In this document: piece by piece, positions 26,091-33,880 of the stretch
Layout of the letters: each line of letters starts with the position of its first letter
How positions within the stretch are numbered: position 1 is the first letter of the stretch
Source of the DNA: JAUYIW01 sp043818555
GTDB taxonomy: Bacteria; Patescibacteriota; Patescibacteriia; UBA9934
Assembly: GCA_043818555.1 (NCBI GenBank)
Contig: JBDRFP010000019.1
Coordinates: forward strand, 1 to 59,862
DNA: 59,862 nucleotides
Direction of reading: 5' to 3'
Program-made: the position numbers and the translations under genes
The notes under the pieces: model-generated
What the model was told of the DNA's origin: nothing
Seen by the model: the letters and a program-made list of their open reading frames with translations, nothing else
The model's database searches: none

Positions 26091-26493
26091 TATTCTTCCG
26101 AGGCAAATACTTATTATACTCCGACCTCTTTGACTCCTCTTCTTTAATCTGCGGTACGATCACGCGCGCATAACGAATTATCATTACCAGCCAGTAGATT
26201 ACCCCGAACAACCAAACCAGGAACCAGAACCGGGCGCCGAGCAAATAGATCCCCTCAAATGTAAAGAAGAACCATGCCATGCCGAGTATCCCCATTGTTA
26301 TCAACATGCGACCGGCACTCTGGAAAGTCTTTTTTAAATGGCGGTCATCTTTTCTGTGGCGAGCGACAATGCGTACGACTGCGCCAATTATGACCATGAG
26401 GCCGAAGACCAGAAAAAATATCCGCTCGCTGGTAGCGGTAAGCGCTGTTGGCTCCATTGCAAACCAGAAGCCGAGTGTGAATAGATTGGACAT
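26083..26493 (-). CDS. Hypothetical membrane protein, 136 aa
   Basis: Three or four membrane helices (about residues 22-44, 64-80, 83-105) and a highly basic C-terminus (KRSEYNKYLPRKNKK), which would stay in the cytoplasm. A basic RHRKDDRHLKK loop separates the first two helices. No enzymatic motif is visible and I recognise no named family. It is followed by yraN with a gap of 28 bp filled by octamer repeats, so the two may be co-transcribed. Confidence 0.75.
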   Translation of the reverse strand: MSNLFTLGFWFAMEPTALTATSERIFFLVFGLMVIIGAVVRIVARHRKDDRHLKKTFQSAGRMLITMGILGMAWFFFTFEGIYLLGARFWFLVWLFGVIYWLVMIIRYARVIVPQIKEEESKRSEYNKYLPRKNKK

Positions 26494-26562
26494 ATTGAGA
26501 AACGGAGTAAGTAGTTAGTAGGAACTAGGTGATTACGATCTTAAAGCTCGCAACCGATTTCG

Positions 26563-27111
26563 TCAAGCGAAAGCGAAGATTAGACCCCAGTGGTGGTCGC
26601 CTGGGCTGAACTCGTCGACCATGAAGCATTTGTGCCGGCGGAACAGTGCCTCTGCAAGCGGCGGGTCGATTCTTTGCTCAGGCGCGAGCGGGTGTCTTGA
26701 TGATTTTGACCAGTCCACCATAATGACTCGTCCGGTTGGTTTTAGAAGTCTTCGAAGCTCTTTTACCATCTCACCCGGTTGACGCAGGCACCACATATTG
26801 TTCACCACGAACGCGTAATCAAGTGTGCCCTCATCAATACCAACTCCACCGCAACGCTCAAAATCGCCACGGACCGGCATCACATTTGAGTAACCGTGAA
26901 GACCTGCGCGCGAGCCCACCATAGAAAGTACAGCCGGGACCAAATCGACCGCATACACGCAACCTTCGCCTGCAACAGCTTGTGCGAGCGGCAAAACTAA
27001 ATGCCCGGTACGGCTCGGCCCAAATTCGGCCACATGCATACCTGGCTCAATGTTGATCGCGTCTAAAATTGACGCTGGATCTAAAAGTGAGTTGCCTGTC
27101 ATATTAGTCAA
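26563..27111 (-). CDS. Class I SAM-dependent methyltransferase
   Basis: A 182-residue Rossmann-type methyltransferase. Motif I is HVAEFGPSRTGHL (the usual ExGxGxG reads EFGPSRTG), motif II is YAVDLVPAVL, then RGDFERCGG and DYAFVVNNMWCL, and ELRRLLKPTGRVIMVDW as motif V/VI. This pattern is like the UbiE/COQ5-type small-molecule methyltransferases, but the substrate is not evident. Flanking genes encode small membrane proteins, giving no clear clue. No SD was seen before the ATG. Confidence 0.85.
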   Translation of the reverse strand: MTNMTGNSLLDPASILDAINIEPGMHVAEFGPSRTGHLVLPLAQAVAGEGCVYAVDLVPAVLSMVGSRAGLHGYSNVMPVRGDFERCGGVGIDEGTLDYAFVVNNMWCLRQPGEMVKELRRLLKPTGRVIMVDWSKSSRHPLAPEQRIDPPLAEALFRRHKCFMVDEFSPGDHHWGLIFAFA

Positions 27112-27141
27112 AAGTCTAAAGTCAGAAAGTCTAAAATCCCC

Positions 27142-27387
27142 CTAACGCTGTACGAGTGGCCCGAGCACCCACAGGATAAAATTGTCCCAAAGGTCGGTAA
27201 CTACCAATAGGCCGATTACGGCGATTGCTATACCTAGAAGTTTAAGAAAAAATCTTGTGCCGCCTCCGCCAAAGAATTTTTCAGCAAAGGCAACCCGTCC
27301 AATCATGGAAAGGAACCATGGAGTTTTGAAAACCATTAGGACTCCGAGCGCGGCAACTAATAGGCCGATAATAATGCGTCCGATCAT
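27142..27387 (-). CDS. Small two-helix membrane protein
   Basis: An 81-residue protein with one membrane helix at residues about 3-22 and a second at about 49-66. The loop between them contains AEKFFGGGGTRFFLK, a Gly-rich stretch. No family with known function recognised. It lies just upstream of the methyltransferase gene on the same strand, with 30 bp between them. Confidence 0.7.
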   Translation of the reverse strand: MIGRIIIGLLVAALGVLMVFKTPWFLSMIGRVAFAEKFFGGGGTRFFLKLLGIAIAVIGLLVVTDLWDNFILWVLGPLVQR

Positions 27388-27394
27388 ATTTTGT

Positions 27395-27542
27395 GATTAA
27401 TGACCAAGGCCCGAATAACCAACCCCCAATAAATTCCCAATGTCCAATCCTCCAATTTTCGATCACACGCCAGTGCCCATCAATTGGTCATTAGGTATTG
27501 GATATTCATTGGTCATTGGGTTCTTGTGAATTGGTCATTTTT
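27395..27542. repeat. CCAAT/ATTGG foldback, copy 1
   Basis: CCAAT-type words (CCCAATAAATTCCCAATG) on the left and ATTGG-type words (GGATATTCATTGGTCATTGG, TTCTTGTGAATTGGTCATT) on the right form an imperfect palindrome. Related blocks: 30009-30122, 33770-33880, 42045-42158, 51757-51993, and the two RNase P inserts. Confidence 0.8.
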
Positions 27543-27591
27543 ACTTTCTCCCATTATGCCACGAATCGTCAGTTGGTAAAAGTCGGACATC

Positions 27592-27625
27592 ATTAAAACC
27601 CCCAACGCGAGGTCGGAGGTTTTAA
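27592..27625 (-). terminator. Terminator of tRNA-Val(UAC)
   Basis: On the minus strand AAAACCTCC pairs with GGGGGTTTT around a loop, giving a T-run; it starts directly at the tRNA 3' end. Confidence 0.75.
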
Positions 27626-27702
27626 TGGTGGGCGTTGCAGGACTCGAACCTGCGACATCTTCCTTGTAAGGGAAGCGCTCTAGCCAACTGAGCTAAACGC
27701 CC
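27626..27702 (-). tRNA. tRNA-Val (anticodon UAC)
   Basis: A full cloverleaf on the minus strand: acceptor GGGCGTT/AACGCCC, anticodon loop CTTACAA with UAC, T-arm GCAGG-TTCGAGT-CCTGC, and an encoded CCA end. Confidence 0.97.
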
Positions 27703-27822
27703 GCGTTTATCGCTAATCGACATTTCATCTTGCGGCAACACAATAACATATCTCCTCCGAAATGTCAATATCGCCCTCTATTCGTTGGTAGACGCTTTCA
27801 CCTTGAGGAGCAATGTCATATA

Positions 27823-28470
27823 ATGGATGATATGAGTAAGCCAAAGGGTAAAGTGAAAATTGAGTGGTCCCCTAATTTTGCGTATGCTATTGGATTATTG
27901 GTAACTGACGGTAGTCTGTCGTGCGATAGGCGTCATATTGACTTTACATCTAAGGACATCGAACTCATTAATCACATACAAAAAGCGCTCTGTATCCAAA
28001 ACAAGGTTGGCACAAAGGGTAGTGGACCTGATAAAACAAATAGATACTTCCGAGTCCAAATTGGCGACGTGTTGTTCTATCGATTTCTTGAAAAGACAGG
28101 TCTGACGCCAAACAAATCAAAAACCATCTCCGCGATTCAAGTTCCAAATGAATATTTTTTCGACTTCTTGCGTGGGTGCCTTGATGGCGATGGATGTTTC
28201 TACTCTTATTGGGATATGCGCTGGAGGTCAAGCTTTATGTTCTACACGGTATTTTGCTCTGCAAGTAAAGCGCACATAAACTGGCTGCAACAGGAAATCG
28301 AAACGCGCCTTAGAATCAAGGGCCATGTCTCCAAGGCTAAATCGCAATCAGTGTACCAGCTTAAGTACGCAAAGGCTGAGACCTTGACACTTTTACCTGT
28401 TTTGTATTATTCTTCTGACGTTCTCTGCTTAACGCGCAAACGCGAAAAGATAGAAAACGTGTTAGCTTAA
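27823..28470 (+). CDS. Free-standing LAGLIDADG homing endonuclease
   Basis: A two-motif LAGLIDADG endonuclease of about 212-215 residues: motif 1 is YAIGLLVTDG near the N-terminus and motif 2 is FLRGCLDGDG near the middle. The Asp of each motif (TDG, GDG) is the metal-binding residue. Such enzymes make a double-strand break at a long target site and spread by repair. It is not inside an intron or intein: the flanking genes are complete tRNAs, with tRNA-Val(UAC) divergent 120 bp upstream and tRNA-Leu(GAG) starting 6 bp after its stop. Start ATG 27823 or 27832 (MSKPKGK); GAGGAG at 27802-27807 is too distant to be a good SD for either. Confidence 0.9.
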   Translation: MDDMSKPKGKVKIEWSPNFAYAIGLLVTDGSLSCDRRHIDFTSKDIELINHIQKALCIQNKVGTKGSGPDKTNRYFRVQIGDVLFYRFLEKTGLTPNKSKTISAIQVPNEYFFDFLRGCLDGDGCFYSYWDMRWRSSFMFYTVFCSASKAHINWLQQEIETRLRIKGHVSKAKSQSVYQLKYAKAETLTLLPVLYYSSDVLCLTRKREKIENVLA

Positions 28471-28476
28471 TAGAAA

Positions 28477-28563
28477 GCGCGAGTGGTGAAATTGGTATAC
28501 ACGCCAGCTTGAGGGGCTGGTGGGAGCAATCCCGTGGAGGTTCGAGTCCTCTCTCGCGCACCA
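28477..28563 (+). tRNA. tRNA-Leu (anticodon GAG)
   Basis: Acceptor GCGCGAG/CTCGCGC, anticodon arm CCAGC-TTGAGGG-GCTGG with GAG, a long variable arm, T-arm and encoded CCA. It starts 6 bp after the LAGLIDADG stop codon. Confidence 0.97.
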
Positions 28564-28630
28564 TTCGAAAATCTCAGGCATAGCCCTCGATTTTCTCATG
28601 GCAAGCCATAAGGCCTGAGATTTTCGAATG
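28563..28630 (+). repeat. Conserved tRNA-Leu 3' hairpin, copy 1
   Basis: ATTCGAAAATCTCAGGC and GCCTGAGATTTTCGAAT are exact inverted arms. Inside them GAAAATC-N15-GATTTTC and CTCATGGCAAGCCA match the 3' flank of tRNA-Leu(CAG) at 54678-54720. Confidence 0.85.
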
Positions 28631-28710
28631 TCCTGAGGATTCCGAAGTCTACGACTGAGAAATCCGAGGGACAGAAAGTCTGATCTAACGATCGGGTTTT
28701 TTGTTTGGCG

Positions 28711-28739
28711 TTGACATCAAGGCCAACATATAATAACAT
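28711..28739 (+). promoter_or_regulatory. Sigma70-type promoter of orphan membrane gene
   Basis: TTGACA (28711-28716), 17-bp spacer, TAACAT (28734-28739). A TATAAT also occurs at 28729-28734 but has a 12-bp spacer. Confidence 0.6.
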
Positions 28740-28770
28740 CGTCTCTCGTTCATTAAACAGAGGAGTAGCC

Positions 28771-29157
28771 ATGCCTGAATGGATCTTCGGAATCATTGTA
28801 GCGCTCAATGCCCTGACGGCCGTTTGTCTTGTACTCTTAGTGATCCTCTCGCTAGTACAAGCATTCATCACGCTAGTCGTATCGACAATTGCTACTATCA
28901 ACTCCGTTCTGTACCACAAGTACAAGTCTCGAGCCGGCAGAGTTGGTGGCTACACCTACTCCAAAGCAATCGAAATCGCTCGAGCAATGGAGCGCGGCGA
29001 CTACGATTCAATGCCGGATGCGCTATACGAGATCATGGTCATATCGGCCACCCTTGTCGACCATTGCGCCGGGGAAGCATCCAAGTTGCCACAAGACCAA
29101 CTCGAAGTCATCCTTGAAGAGCTCAACGAGGCTCTCATGGTACCTCGCATCTACTGA
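28771..29157 (+). CDS. Orphan membrane protein, 128 aa
   Basis: A protein with one long or two short membrane helices in residues about 5-45 (WIFGIIVALNALTAVCLVLL and on), then a soluble helical part of about 80 residues containing ARAMERGDYDSMPDALYEIM. No family recognised. The ATG at 28771 follows the SD GAGGAG by 6-7 nt. Own promoter, own terminator and no partner gene, as for the other orphan genes. Codon usage is closer to the orphan class than to the neighbouring lipid-kinase-like gene. Confidence 0.8.
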   Translation: MPEWIFGIIVALNALTAVCLVLLVILSLVQAFITLVVSTIATINSVLYHKYKSRAGRVGGYTYSKAIEIARAMERGDYDSMPDALYEIMVISATLVDHCAGEASKLPQDQLEVILEELNEALMVPRIY

Positions 29158-29172
29158 ACGCATACCGTGCCC

Positions 29173-29197
29173 AAACGCCCCCGAGGGCGTTTTAATT
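29173..29197 (+). terminator. Terminator of orphan membrane gene
   Basis: AAACGCCC and GGGCGTTT around CCGA, followed by TAATTT, 15 nt after the stop. Confidence 0.85.
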
Positions 29198-29258
29198 TAC
29201 AAAAAACAGGCCGGGGCCCGGGACTAGAAACTATGACTGTAACAATTACTATGACAAC

Positions 29259-30008
29259 CTAAAATTTTCTCCCCTTGCCGGTGATTACTTTTATCTGCTT
29301 AGGCAGAGTCTGGATCTTGAATTCACGAGACTCGATAACTTCGCCGTCGATTGTTAAGCTCATCATTTCCGGCGATGTAATGGTCGCTTCAACAACTGGC
29401 ACAATGCTTGCTGTAACTTTCTTTTTACCAATCCATGACCGGCCCTGTACGCGCACAACAATTTCCAGCCGGCCGTCAGTTGGGTTTGCCGCTCTTACAT
29501 CATCATCAGGCAAAGCCAAATTTCTAATCTCAATCGAATTGCGCTTAATCGGCGAGAGCTTAAAATTTCCGTCGCAAATAATAATCGGCGCCACTGCATT
29601 TTCTATTTTCACAGTATGTAAAAAACTGTTTCCATTTACAGCGCCTGTGTCGAGCTCCTCTAAAATACGCGCAGAAAGAACATCGCATGCAGCCACCCCC
29701 AAGGGCACCCCAAGGATGTCTGCCATACGATTTGTGCCAACGCCTCCGATCGGGATCACAGCGAGCGCCGCGCCCGTGTCTGCGGCAGCGTCGATCACCT
29801 TTCTAAAAGTTGAATCGTTCCCAACCGCCACAACCGTATTTGCGCCCTTGCGAACTTCATCGCGAATCAGCTCGCGCGCGTCGCGAAAAAGAGCAAGCCG
29901 CGCAATCTTGCCGCTAATCCCCAAGTCGGTCAGCCGGGTCTCAATCAGAGAAAGTTCTCGCTCGAACTTGGGATCCTGGATGTATTCGTCGTAAACGTAG
30001 TAGTACAT
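29259..30008 (-). CDS. Diacylglycerol-kinase-like lipid kinase family protein
   Basis: A 249-residue protein resembling the DAGK/YegS-type lipid kinase family. The nucleotide-binding region reads VVAVGNDSTFRKVIDAA, where active members have GGDGT; a second Gly-rich segment, IPIGGVGTNRMADILGVP, stands where PLGTGNDFAR is usual. The C-terminal half is a beta-sandwich-like region ending in FKIQTLPKQIKVITGKG, as in the family. The changes at the GGDGT site raise doubt about normal phosphate transfer. The ATG at 30008 (MYYYVYDEY) is preferred over one five codons upstream, which lies in repeat DNA. It follows a bactofilin gene with a CCAAT foldback between. Confidence 0.8.
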   Translation of the reverse strand: MYYYVYDEYIQDPKFERELSLIETRLTDLGISGKIARLALFRDARELIRDEVRKGANTVVAVGNDSTFRKVIDAAADTGAALAVIPIGGVGTNRMADILGVPLGVAACDVLSARILEELDTGAVNGNSFLHTVKIENAVAPIIICDGNFKLSPIKRNSIEIRNLALPDDDVRAANPTDGRLEIVVRVQGRSWIGKKKVTASIVPVVEATITSPEMMSLTIDGEVIESREFKIQTLPKQIKVITGKGRKF

Positions 30009-30122
30009 GTTCAAAATTTCCAATTACCAAGTAACCAATGACCAATGAATCCCCAATGCGCAATGGCCAATTGGAGATTGGGTATTGGATATTCATTGGG
30101 AATTGGGCGATTGATCATTGGT
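30009..30122. repeat. CCAAT/ATTGG foldback, copy 2
   Basis: CCAATGACCAATGAATCCCC on the left and ATTGGGTATTGGATATTCAT on the right. It fills the bactofilin to lipid-kinase gap and includes the bactofilin stop region. Confidence 0.8.
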
Positions 30123-30489
30123 CATTATCAGCCTCCTGATCTTCAGGCACCTTAACATCGCGGCCGTCCATGGTGACTTTCCCATTTACCTGCGCGCCCG
30201 GGCTAACCGAAAGCACACTCGCCGTAATGTCGCCAATCATCTTAGCGCTCTCTAAGAGCTCAAGCCGACCAGAGACCTGGACATTGCCACGAATCTCGCC
30301 GGACACAATGGCATTTTCCGCAACAACATCAGCCCTGATTTTCGAATCTTCACCAACGCGCAAGTCGCCGGCTGTCTGAACATTACCGGTTACATCGCCT
30401 TCAATAATAACATCGCCTGAACTTATAAAATCCCCCTCAACGCGCACGCCGTGCGCAATTATTGTTTCTGCCCCTGTTTGTTTAGCCAT
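30115..30489 (-). CDS. Bactofilin
   Basis: A 124-residue polymer-forming cytoskeletal protein. The whole core is the bactofilin right-handed beta-helix: short repeats of the GDVIIEGDVTGNV, GDLRVGEDSKI, GEIRGNVQVSGRL type, with hydrophobic residues every second position. It is flanked by short flexible ends, with an acidic C-terminus (EDQEADNDQ). Bactofilins self-assemble into filaments at the membrane and help shape cells or position cell-wall enzymes; no wall gene is adjacent here. No SD was seen. Confidence 0.92.
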   Translation of the reverse strand: MAKQTGAETIIAHGVRVEGDFISSGDVIIEGDVTGNVQTAGDLRVGEDSKIRADVVAENAIVSGEIRGNVQVSGRLELLESAKMIGDITASVLSVSPGAQVNGKVTMDGRDVKVPEDQEADNDQ

Positions 30490-30557
30490 AATAAATTTTT
30501 TATTTCATGATGATTTTAGTACATTGCTACCTATTTTGGCAATAGCTGGTTGACAGG

Positions 30558-30714
30558 GCTTATTATCGAGTCACAAGGTTTATAGTAGAAAGCGAGGTTT
30601 ATTATGAATCACGATTGTTTATTATTCTAAAAACAAGGCTTATTTCAATAAACCTTGCCCTCAGACAATAAACCTCAGCTTCGCGGCAATAAACATACGC
30701 TCTTTGACATTAAC
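30558..30714. repeat. GTTTATT/AATAAAC phased array, copy 3
   Basis: G[TC]TTAT[TA] words start at 30558, 30578, 30597, 30617 and 30638; [AC]AT[AT]AAC words at 30647, 30667, 30688 and 30708. Spacing within each half is 19-21 bp and the halves face each other. It lies between the bactofilin and argS genes. Confidence 0.85.
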
Positions 30715-30731
30715 CTCGTCTCCCAAGTCCC

Positions 30732-32444
30732 CTACATCTCCTCAACCGCCTCAATCGTTAACATCTCCATTGAGTTCTTAAGCGCCTGTCGTACCGAATC
30801 GATCAGCGCGAGCCGCGCAGCCGTTCCGGCCTTGTCATCCTCATCGATCACTTTAACCTCATGATAGTACTCGGCAAACAGCTTTGCCGTCTCAAACGCC
30901 CAGGCCGCAACTGTCGACACCTGGTAGTTTGTACCAACCTTCATAACAACCAACGGAAGATCGGACAGCTTGCGAACCAAGTCCTGCGAATACTTATCGT
31001 TGAGCTTTGATGAATCGATCTTTGGCTTAACGCGGGTCTTCTTCTTGATGCTCTCAATGCGCGCAATCGTGTAGAGAATGTACGGGCCGGTAAACCCGTC
31101 AAACGACAGCGCCTCCTTCATATCAAATGTAATAATCGACTTTGGATCCTGCTTGAGCATTGCAAAGGCAATCGAAGCGTGGGCAATTTTGCGCGCCGTT
31201 TCGGTAATCTTTTTCTCTGACCAATCCTTATGACGCTTTTTTGTTTCCTTTACAAGCTGGATTACCATTTTATTTCGAAGCTGATCATATGTAACCACAT
31301 TACCGCTACGCGAAGCCATCGCGCCTTCGGGCAGAGTTACCATGTCGTAGGCAATGTGTACCATTTTCTTAGGAAACCCGGCTCGCTTCATTGCGGCAAA
31401 CAACTGTTTAAAATACAGCGACTGGCGAACATCCACCACAAACAACTGTCTGTCAGGCCTGTAGTCCTTGTCCTTTTTCATTGCAAGCGCCAGCTCCTTT
31501 GTTGCGTACAGGGCAGCTCCGTCTGACTTGAGGATTAGAAACGCGCCAAGGCCCTCATCTTCAAGATCGATTATTGTTGCGCCCTCGCTCTTTTTTGCCA
31601 CCCCGTCGGTCAGAAGCTTTTTTGCCAGTTCCTTACCCGACTTTTCAACTTCGCTCTCAAAATACCACTTGTCCGGATCCACTCCCAGCTCACCAAAAAT
31701 CTGCCTGAACGACTCAAGCGACCACTCACGCGTCTCTTTCCAAAGCTTTACCAAATCCTCGTCGCCTTCTTCCAGCTTTCGCTGAACTTCAGCAATCTCC
31801 TCCTTTGCCTCCGGCTTCTGATCAACATAGCTGCTGGCCTTTGCGTAAATCTTGCCAAGCGTTTCCGCCCTCTTTTCCTTTGGTACTTCTTTGTCGCCCT
31901 GAAACTTTTTGTAACCCCAAAGCGCCCTTGCAACATGATTGCCAACATCGCCAATATAGGTTGCCCCAACAACATCGTAGCCGTTTGCGCGAAGCAGGTT
32001 AATTACCGCCTGGCCAAGCAACGCATTTCGTACATGGCCAACATGAAAAGCTTTGTGCGTGTTCGGCTGAGCATAGTCAACGATAATTTTTGTGCCCTTC
32101 CCCAGCGCAGCCTCCCCATATTCGCCTTTGCGTAGCTTAACATCTTCAAGCACCTGCTCGGCAAATTTCCGATTATCAAAAGTAAAGTTCACATATGGCC
32201 CGGCTGATGTAATCTTTTCAATCATCTTGCCCGGCCCGATCTTTGCTGCAAGCTCTGTGGCAATTTCAGCCGGATTCCGTTTCTTGCCTTTTGCCAAATC
32301 AAAACAAGGGAACGCAATGTCCCCGAGTTTTTTATTTGGCGGAGATTCAAGCATATCCGCCGTAACAGTAAAACCTTTGCCAATCGCTTTTTTAAGCTTG
32401 GTAATGATTTCGTCGAGCGCGAGTTGTTTAGCGTATTTTTCCAT
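30732..32444 (-). CDS. argS: Arginyl-tRNA synthetase
   Basis: A class I synthetase charging tRNA-Arg. Length is 570 residues. The HIGH motif reads HVGH (KAFHVGHVRNALLGQ), typical of ArgRS, and the KMSKS loop is the usual degenerate form (AMASRSGNVVTYD). An N-terminal Arg-tRNA-synthetase additional domain precedes the catalytic core, and the C-terminal DALR anticodon-binding domain contains YQVSTVAAWAFETAKLFAEYY. The start ATG 32444 (MEKYAKQLALDE) has no SD. It lies in a cluster of three tRNA synthetase genes on the same strand, separated by repeat-filled gaps. Confidence 0.96.
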   Translation of the reverse strand: MEKYAKQLALDEIITKLKKAIGKGFTVTADMLESPPNKKLGDIAFPCFDLAKGKKRNPAEIATELAAKIGPGKMIEKITSAGPYVNFTFDNRKFAEQVLEDVKLRKGEYGEAALGKGTKIIVDYAQPNTHKAFHVGHVRNALLGQAVINLLRANGYDVVGATYIGDVGNHVARALWGYKKFQGDKEVPKEKRAETLGKIYAKASSYVDQKPEAKEEIAEVQRKLEEGDEDLVKLWKETREWSLESFRQIFGELGVDPDKWYFESEVEKSGKELAKKLLTDGVAKKSEGATIIDLEDEGLGAFLILKSDGAALYATKELALAMKKDKDYRPDRQLFVVDVRQSLYFKQLFAAMKRAGFPKKMVHIAYDMVTLPEGAMASRSGNVVTYDQLRNKMVIQLVKETKKRHKDWSEKKITETARKIAHASIAFAMLKQDPKSIITFDMKEALSFDGFTGPYILYTIARIESIKKKTRVKPKIDSSKLNDKYSQDLVRKLSDLPLVVMKVGTNYQVSTVAAWAFETAKLFAEYYHEVKVIDEDDKAGTAARLALIDSVRQALKNSMEMLTIEAVEEM

Positions 32445-32446
32445 AG

Positions 32447-32545
32447 TGACAATAGTGATTGAGTGATTTAACAGTGAGCAAAAGTGACTGAGTGATTTAG
32501 TCACTTAACCACTTAATCACTGCTCGCTTGCCGCCAATCACTTCA
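32447..32545. repeat. GTGATTGA octamer palindrome, copy 3
   Basis: GTGATTGAGTGATTTAAC and GTGACTGAGTGATTTAG face CACTTAACCACTTAATCACT. It fills the argS-tyrS gap and touches the tyrS stop. Confidence 0.75.
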
Positions 32546-33746
32546 AAAGTCTTACAAACTGTCTTTTGCCGCGTTGCAGAATAATCCCCTTTTCCGATCC
32601 AGCCAACTTAGTTTCTGCGTCGGCAATCACCTCGCCGTCGAGCTTAATAGCGTTCTGCTCAAGTAGCCGCTTGGCTTCACTTTTAGAGCTCGCGAGCTTG
32701 GAATCAACCAGCACATCTACAACATTCGCGCTTTTACCAAGCCTGAATTCAGGGATATCTTTCGGAGCGTCATGTCGGCGGAACACTGAATCAAAATGCT
32801 TAGCCGCCTCAGTAGCCGCCTTCTTGCCGTGGTACTCTTCGACAATTGTTAGCGCCAGCCTTTCCTTAACGTCGCGCGGGTTCATACCTTTATTCATTGC
32901 CAACTTCATTCCGTTCACCTCCTCCATGGGCACATCGGTCGCCAGCTCAAAGTATGGCAGGATCATTTCATCTGACATTGCCATGATTTTTCCGTACATT
33001 TCTTCCGGCGTGTCAGAAAGTGGAATAAACCCGGCTTCGGTCTTGCTCATCTTTTTACCCTCGCTTGTTGTAAGAAGCTTCATTGTGAGCACCATCTTTT
33101 CTTTTTGCTTCATCGCCTTCATTAATGTGCGACCTGCAAGCATGTTAAACATTTGATCCGACCCACCGACTTCCAGATCTACATCCATTGCTACCGAGTC
33201 GTAACCTTGCATAAGCGGGTAAAGAAATTCGTGCAAGTAAATTGGTTTGCCTTCTTTCATACGGCGTTCAAACATATCGCGCTCGCCCATCTGCTGAACT
33301 GTAAAATGACTAGCAAGCTCCACTACATCTCCAAAATTGAGTTTACCAAGCCACTTGTGGTTGAACATGATCTTTGCAGGATTCTTGCCGGTGAAAGACA
33401 AAATCTTCGACGCCTGCTTTTTGTAAGTAGCTGCATTTTTCAAAACCTGTTTTTGGGTCAGTTTGGTGCGGGCCGCGTCCTTGTCCGTTGGGTCGCCGAT
33501 CATGCCGGTGAACGAACCAATCAAAATAATCACTTCGTGGCCAAGATCCTGGAGCTGCTTAATCTTGCGCAACTGAATTGCATGCCCAATGTGCAAGTGC
33601 TCACCGGTTGGATCAATGCCAACATAAAGCCTCAGGCGCTTGCCTGATTTTAACGCGTCCTCAAGCATTTTGCGTTTTGGATAAATCTCCTCTACGCCAC
33701 GCGTAAGGATTTGTTCGATCTTGTCTTTTTTTGTGCTAGTCCTCAT
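32538..33746 (-). CDS. tyrS: Tyrosyl-tRNA synthetase
   Basis: A class I synthetase charging tRNA-Tyr, 402 residues. HIGH is intact (HLHIGHAIQL, residues about 52-55) and KMSKS reads KMSKT (GKKMSKTEAG, about residue 232). The C-terminal S4 RNA-binding domain is present (LLEQNAIKLDGEVIADAETK). The DP-T-G motif of the Tyr/Trp group is seen (YVGIDPTGEHLHIGH). The start ATG 33746 (MRTSTKKDK) is preferred; an extension to 33806 is repeat DNA. No SD. It is the middle gene of the argS-tyrS-valS cluster. Confidence 0.96.
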   Translation of the reverse strand: MRTSTKKDKIEQILTRGVEEIYPKRKMLEDALKSGKRLRLYVGIDPTGEHLHIGHAIQLRKIKQLQDLGHEVIILIGSFTGMIGDPTDKDAARTKLTQKQVLKNAATYKKQASKILSFTGKNPAKIMFNHKWLGKLNFGDVVELASHFTVQQMGERDMFERRMKEGKPIYLHEFLYPLMQGYDSVAMDVDLEVGGSDQMFNMLAGRTLMKAMKQKEKMVLTMKLLTTSEGKKMSKTEAGFIPLSDTPEEMYGKIMAMSDEMILPYFELATDVPMEEVNGMKLAMNKGMNPRDVKERLALTIVEEYHGKKAATEAAKHFDSVFRRHDAPKDIPEFRLGKSANVVDVLVDSKLASSKSEAKRLLEQNAIKLDGEVIADAETKLAGSEKGIILQRGKRQFVRLLK

Positions 33747-33769
33747 AGTTTTCTGTAAACGTTGAATTT

Positions 33770-33880
33770 CCAATGACCAAGTAACCAATTCCCAATGAAC
33801 TCCCAATATTTAATTCTCAATTGGACATTGCGCGTTGGTTATTCATTGGTTATTGGGTTCTTGTGAATTGGTCATTTAGG
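33770..33880. repeat. CCAAT/ATTGG foldback, copy 3
   Basis: CCAATGACCAAGTAACCAAT on the left, TTGGTTATTCATTGGTTATT and TTGTGAATTGGTCATTT on the right. It spans the valS stop and the tyrS upstream gap. Confidence 0.8.

Noticed and set aside
29275..29994. Plus-strand open frame of 239 residues
   Set aside because: Antisense to the lipid-kinase-like gene, which has family motifs. No SD or promoter was seen.
30558..30714. CRISPR-like regularity of the GTTTATT array
   Set aside because: Conserved words are only 7 bp with 13-bp gaps, the orientation flips midway, and no cas gene is in the window.
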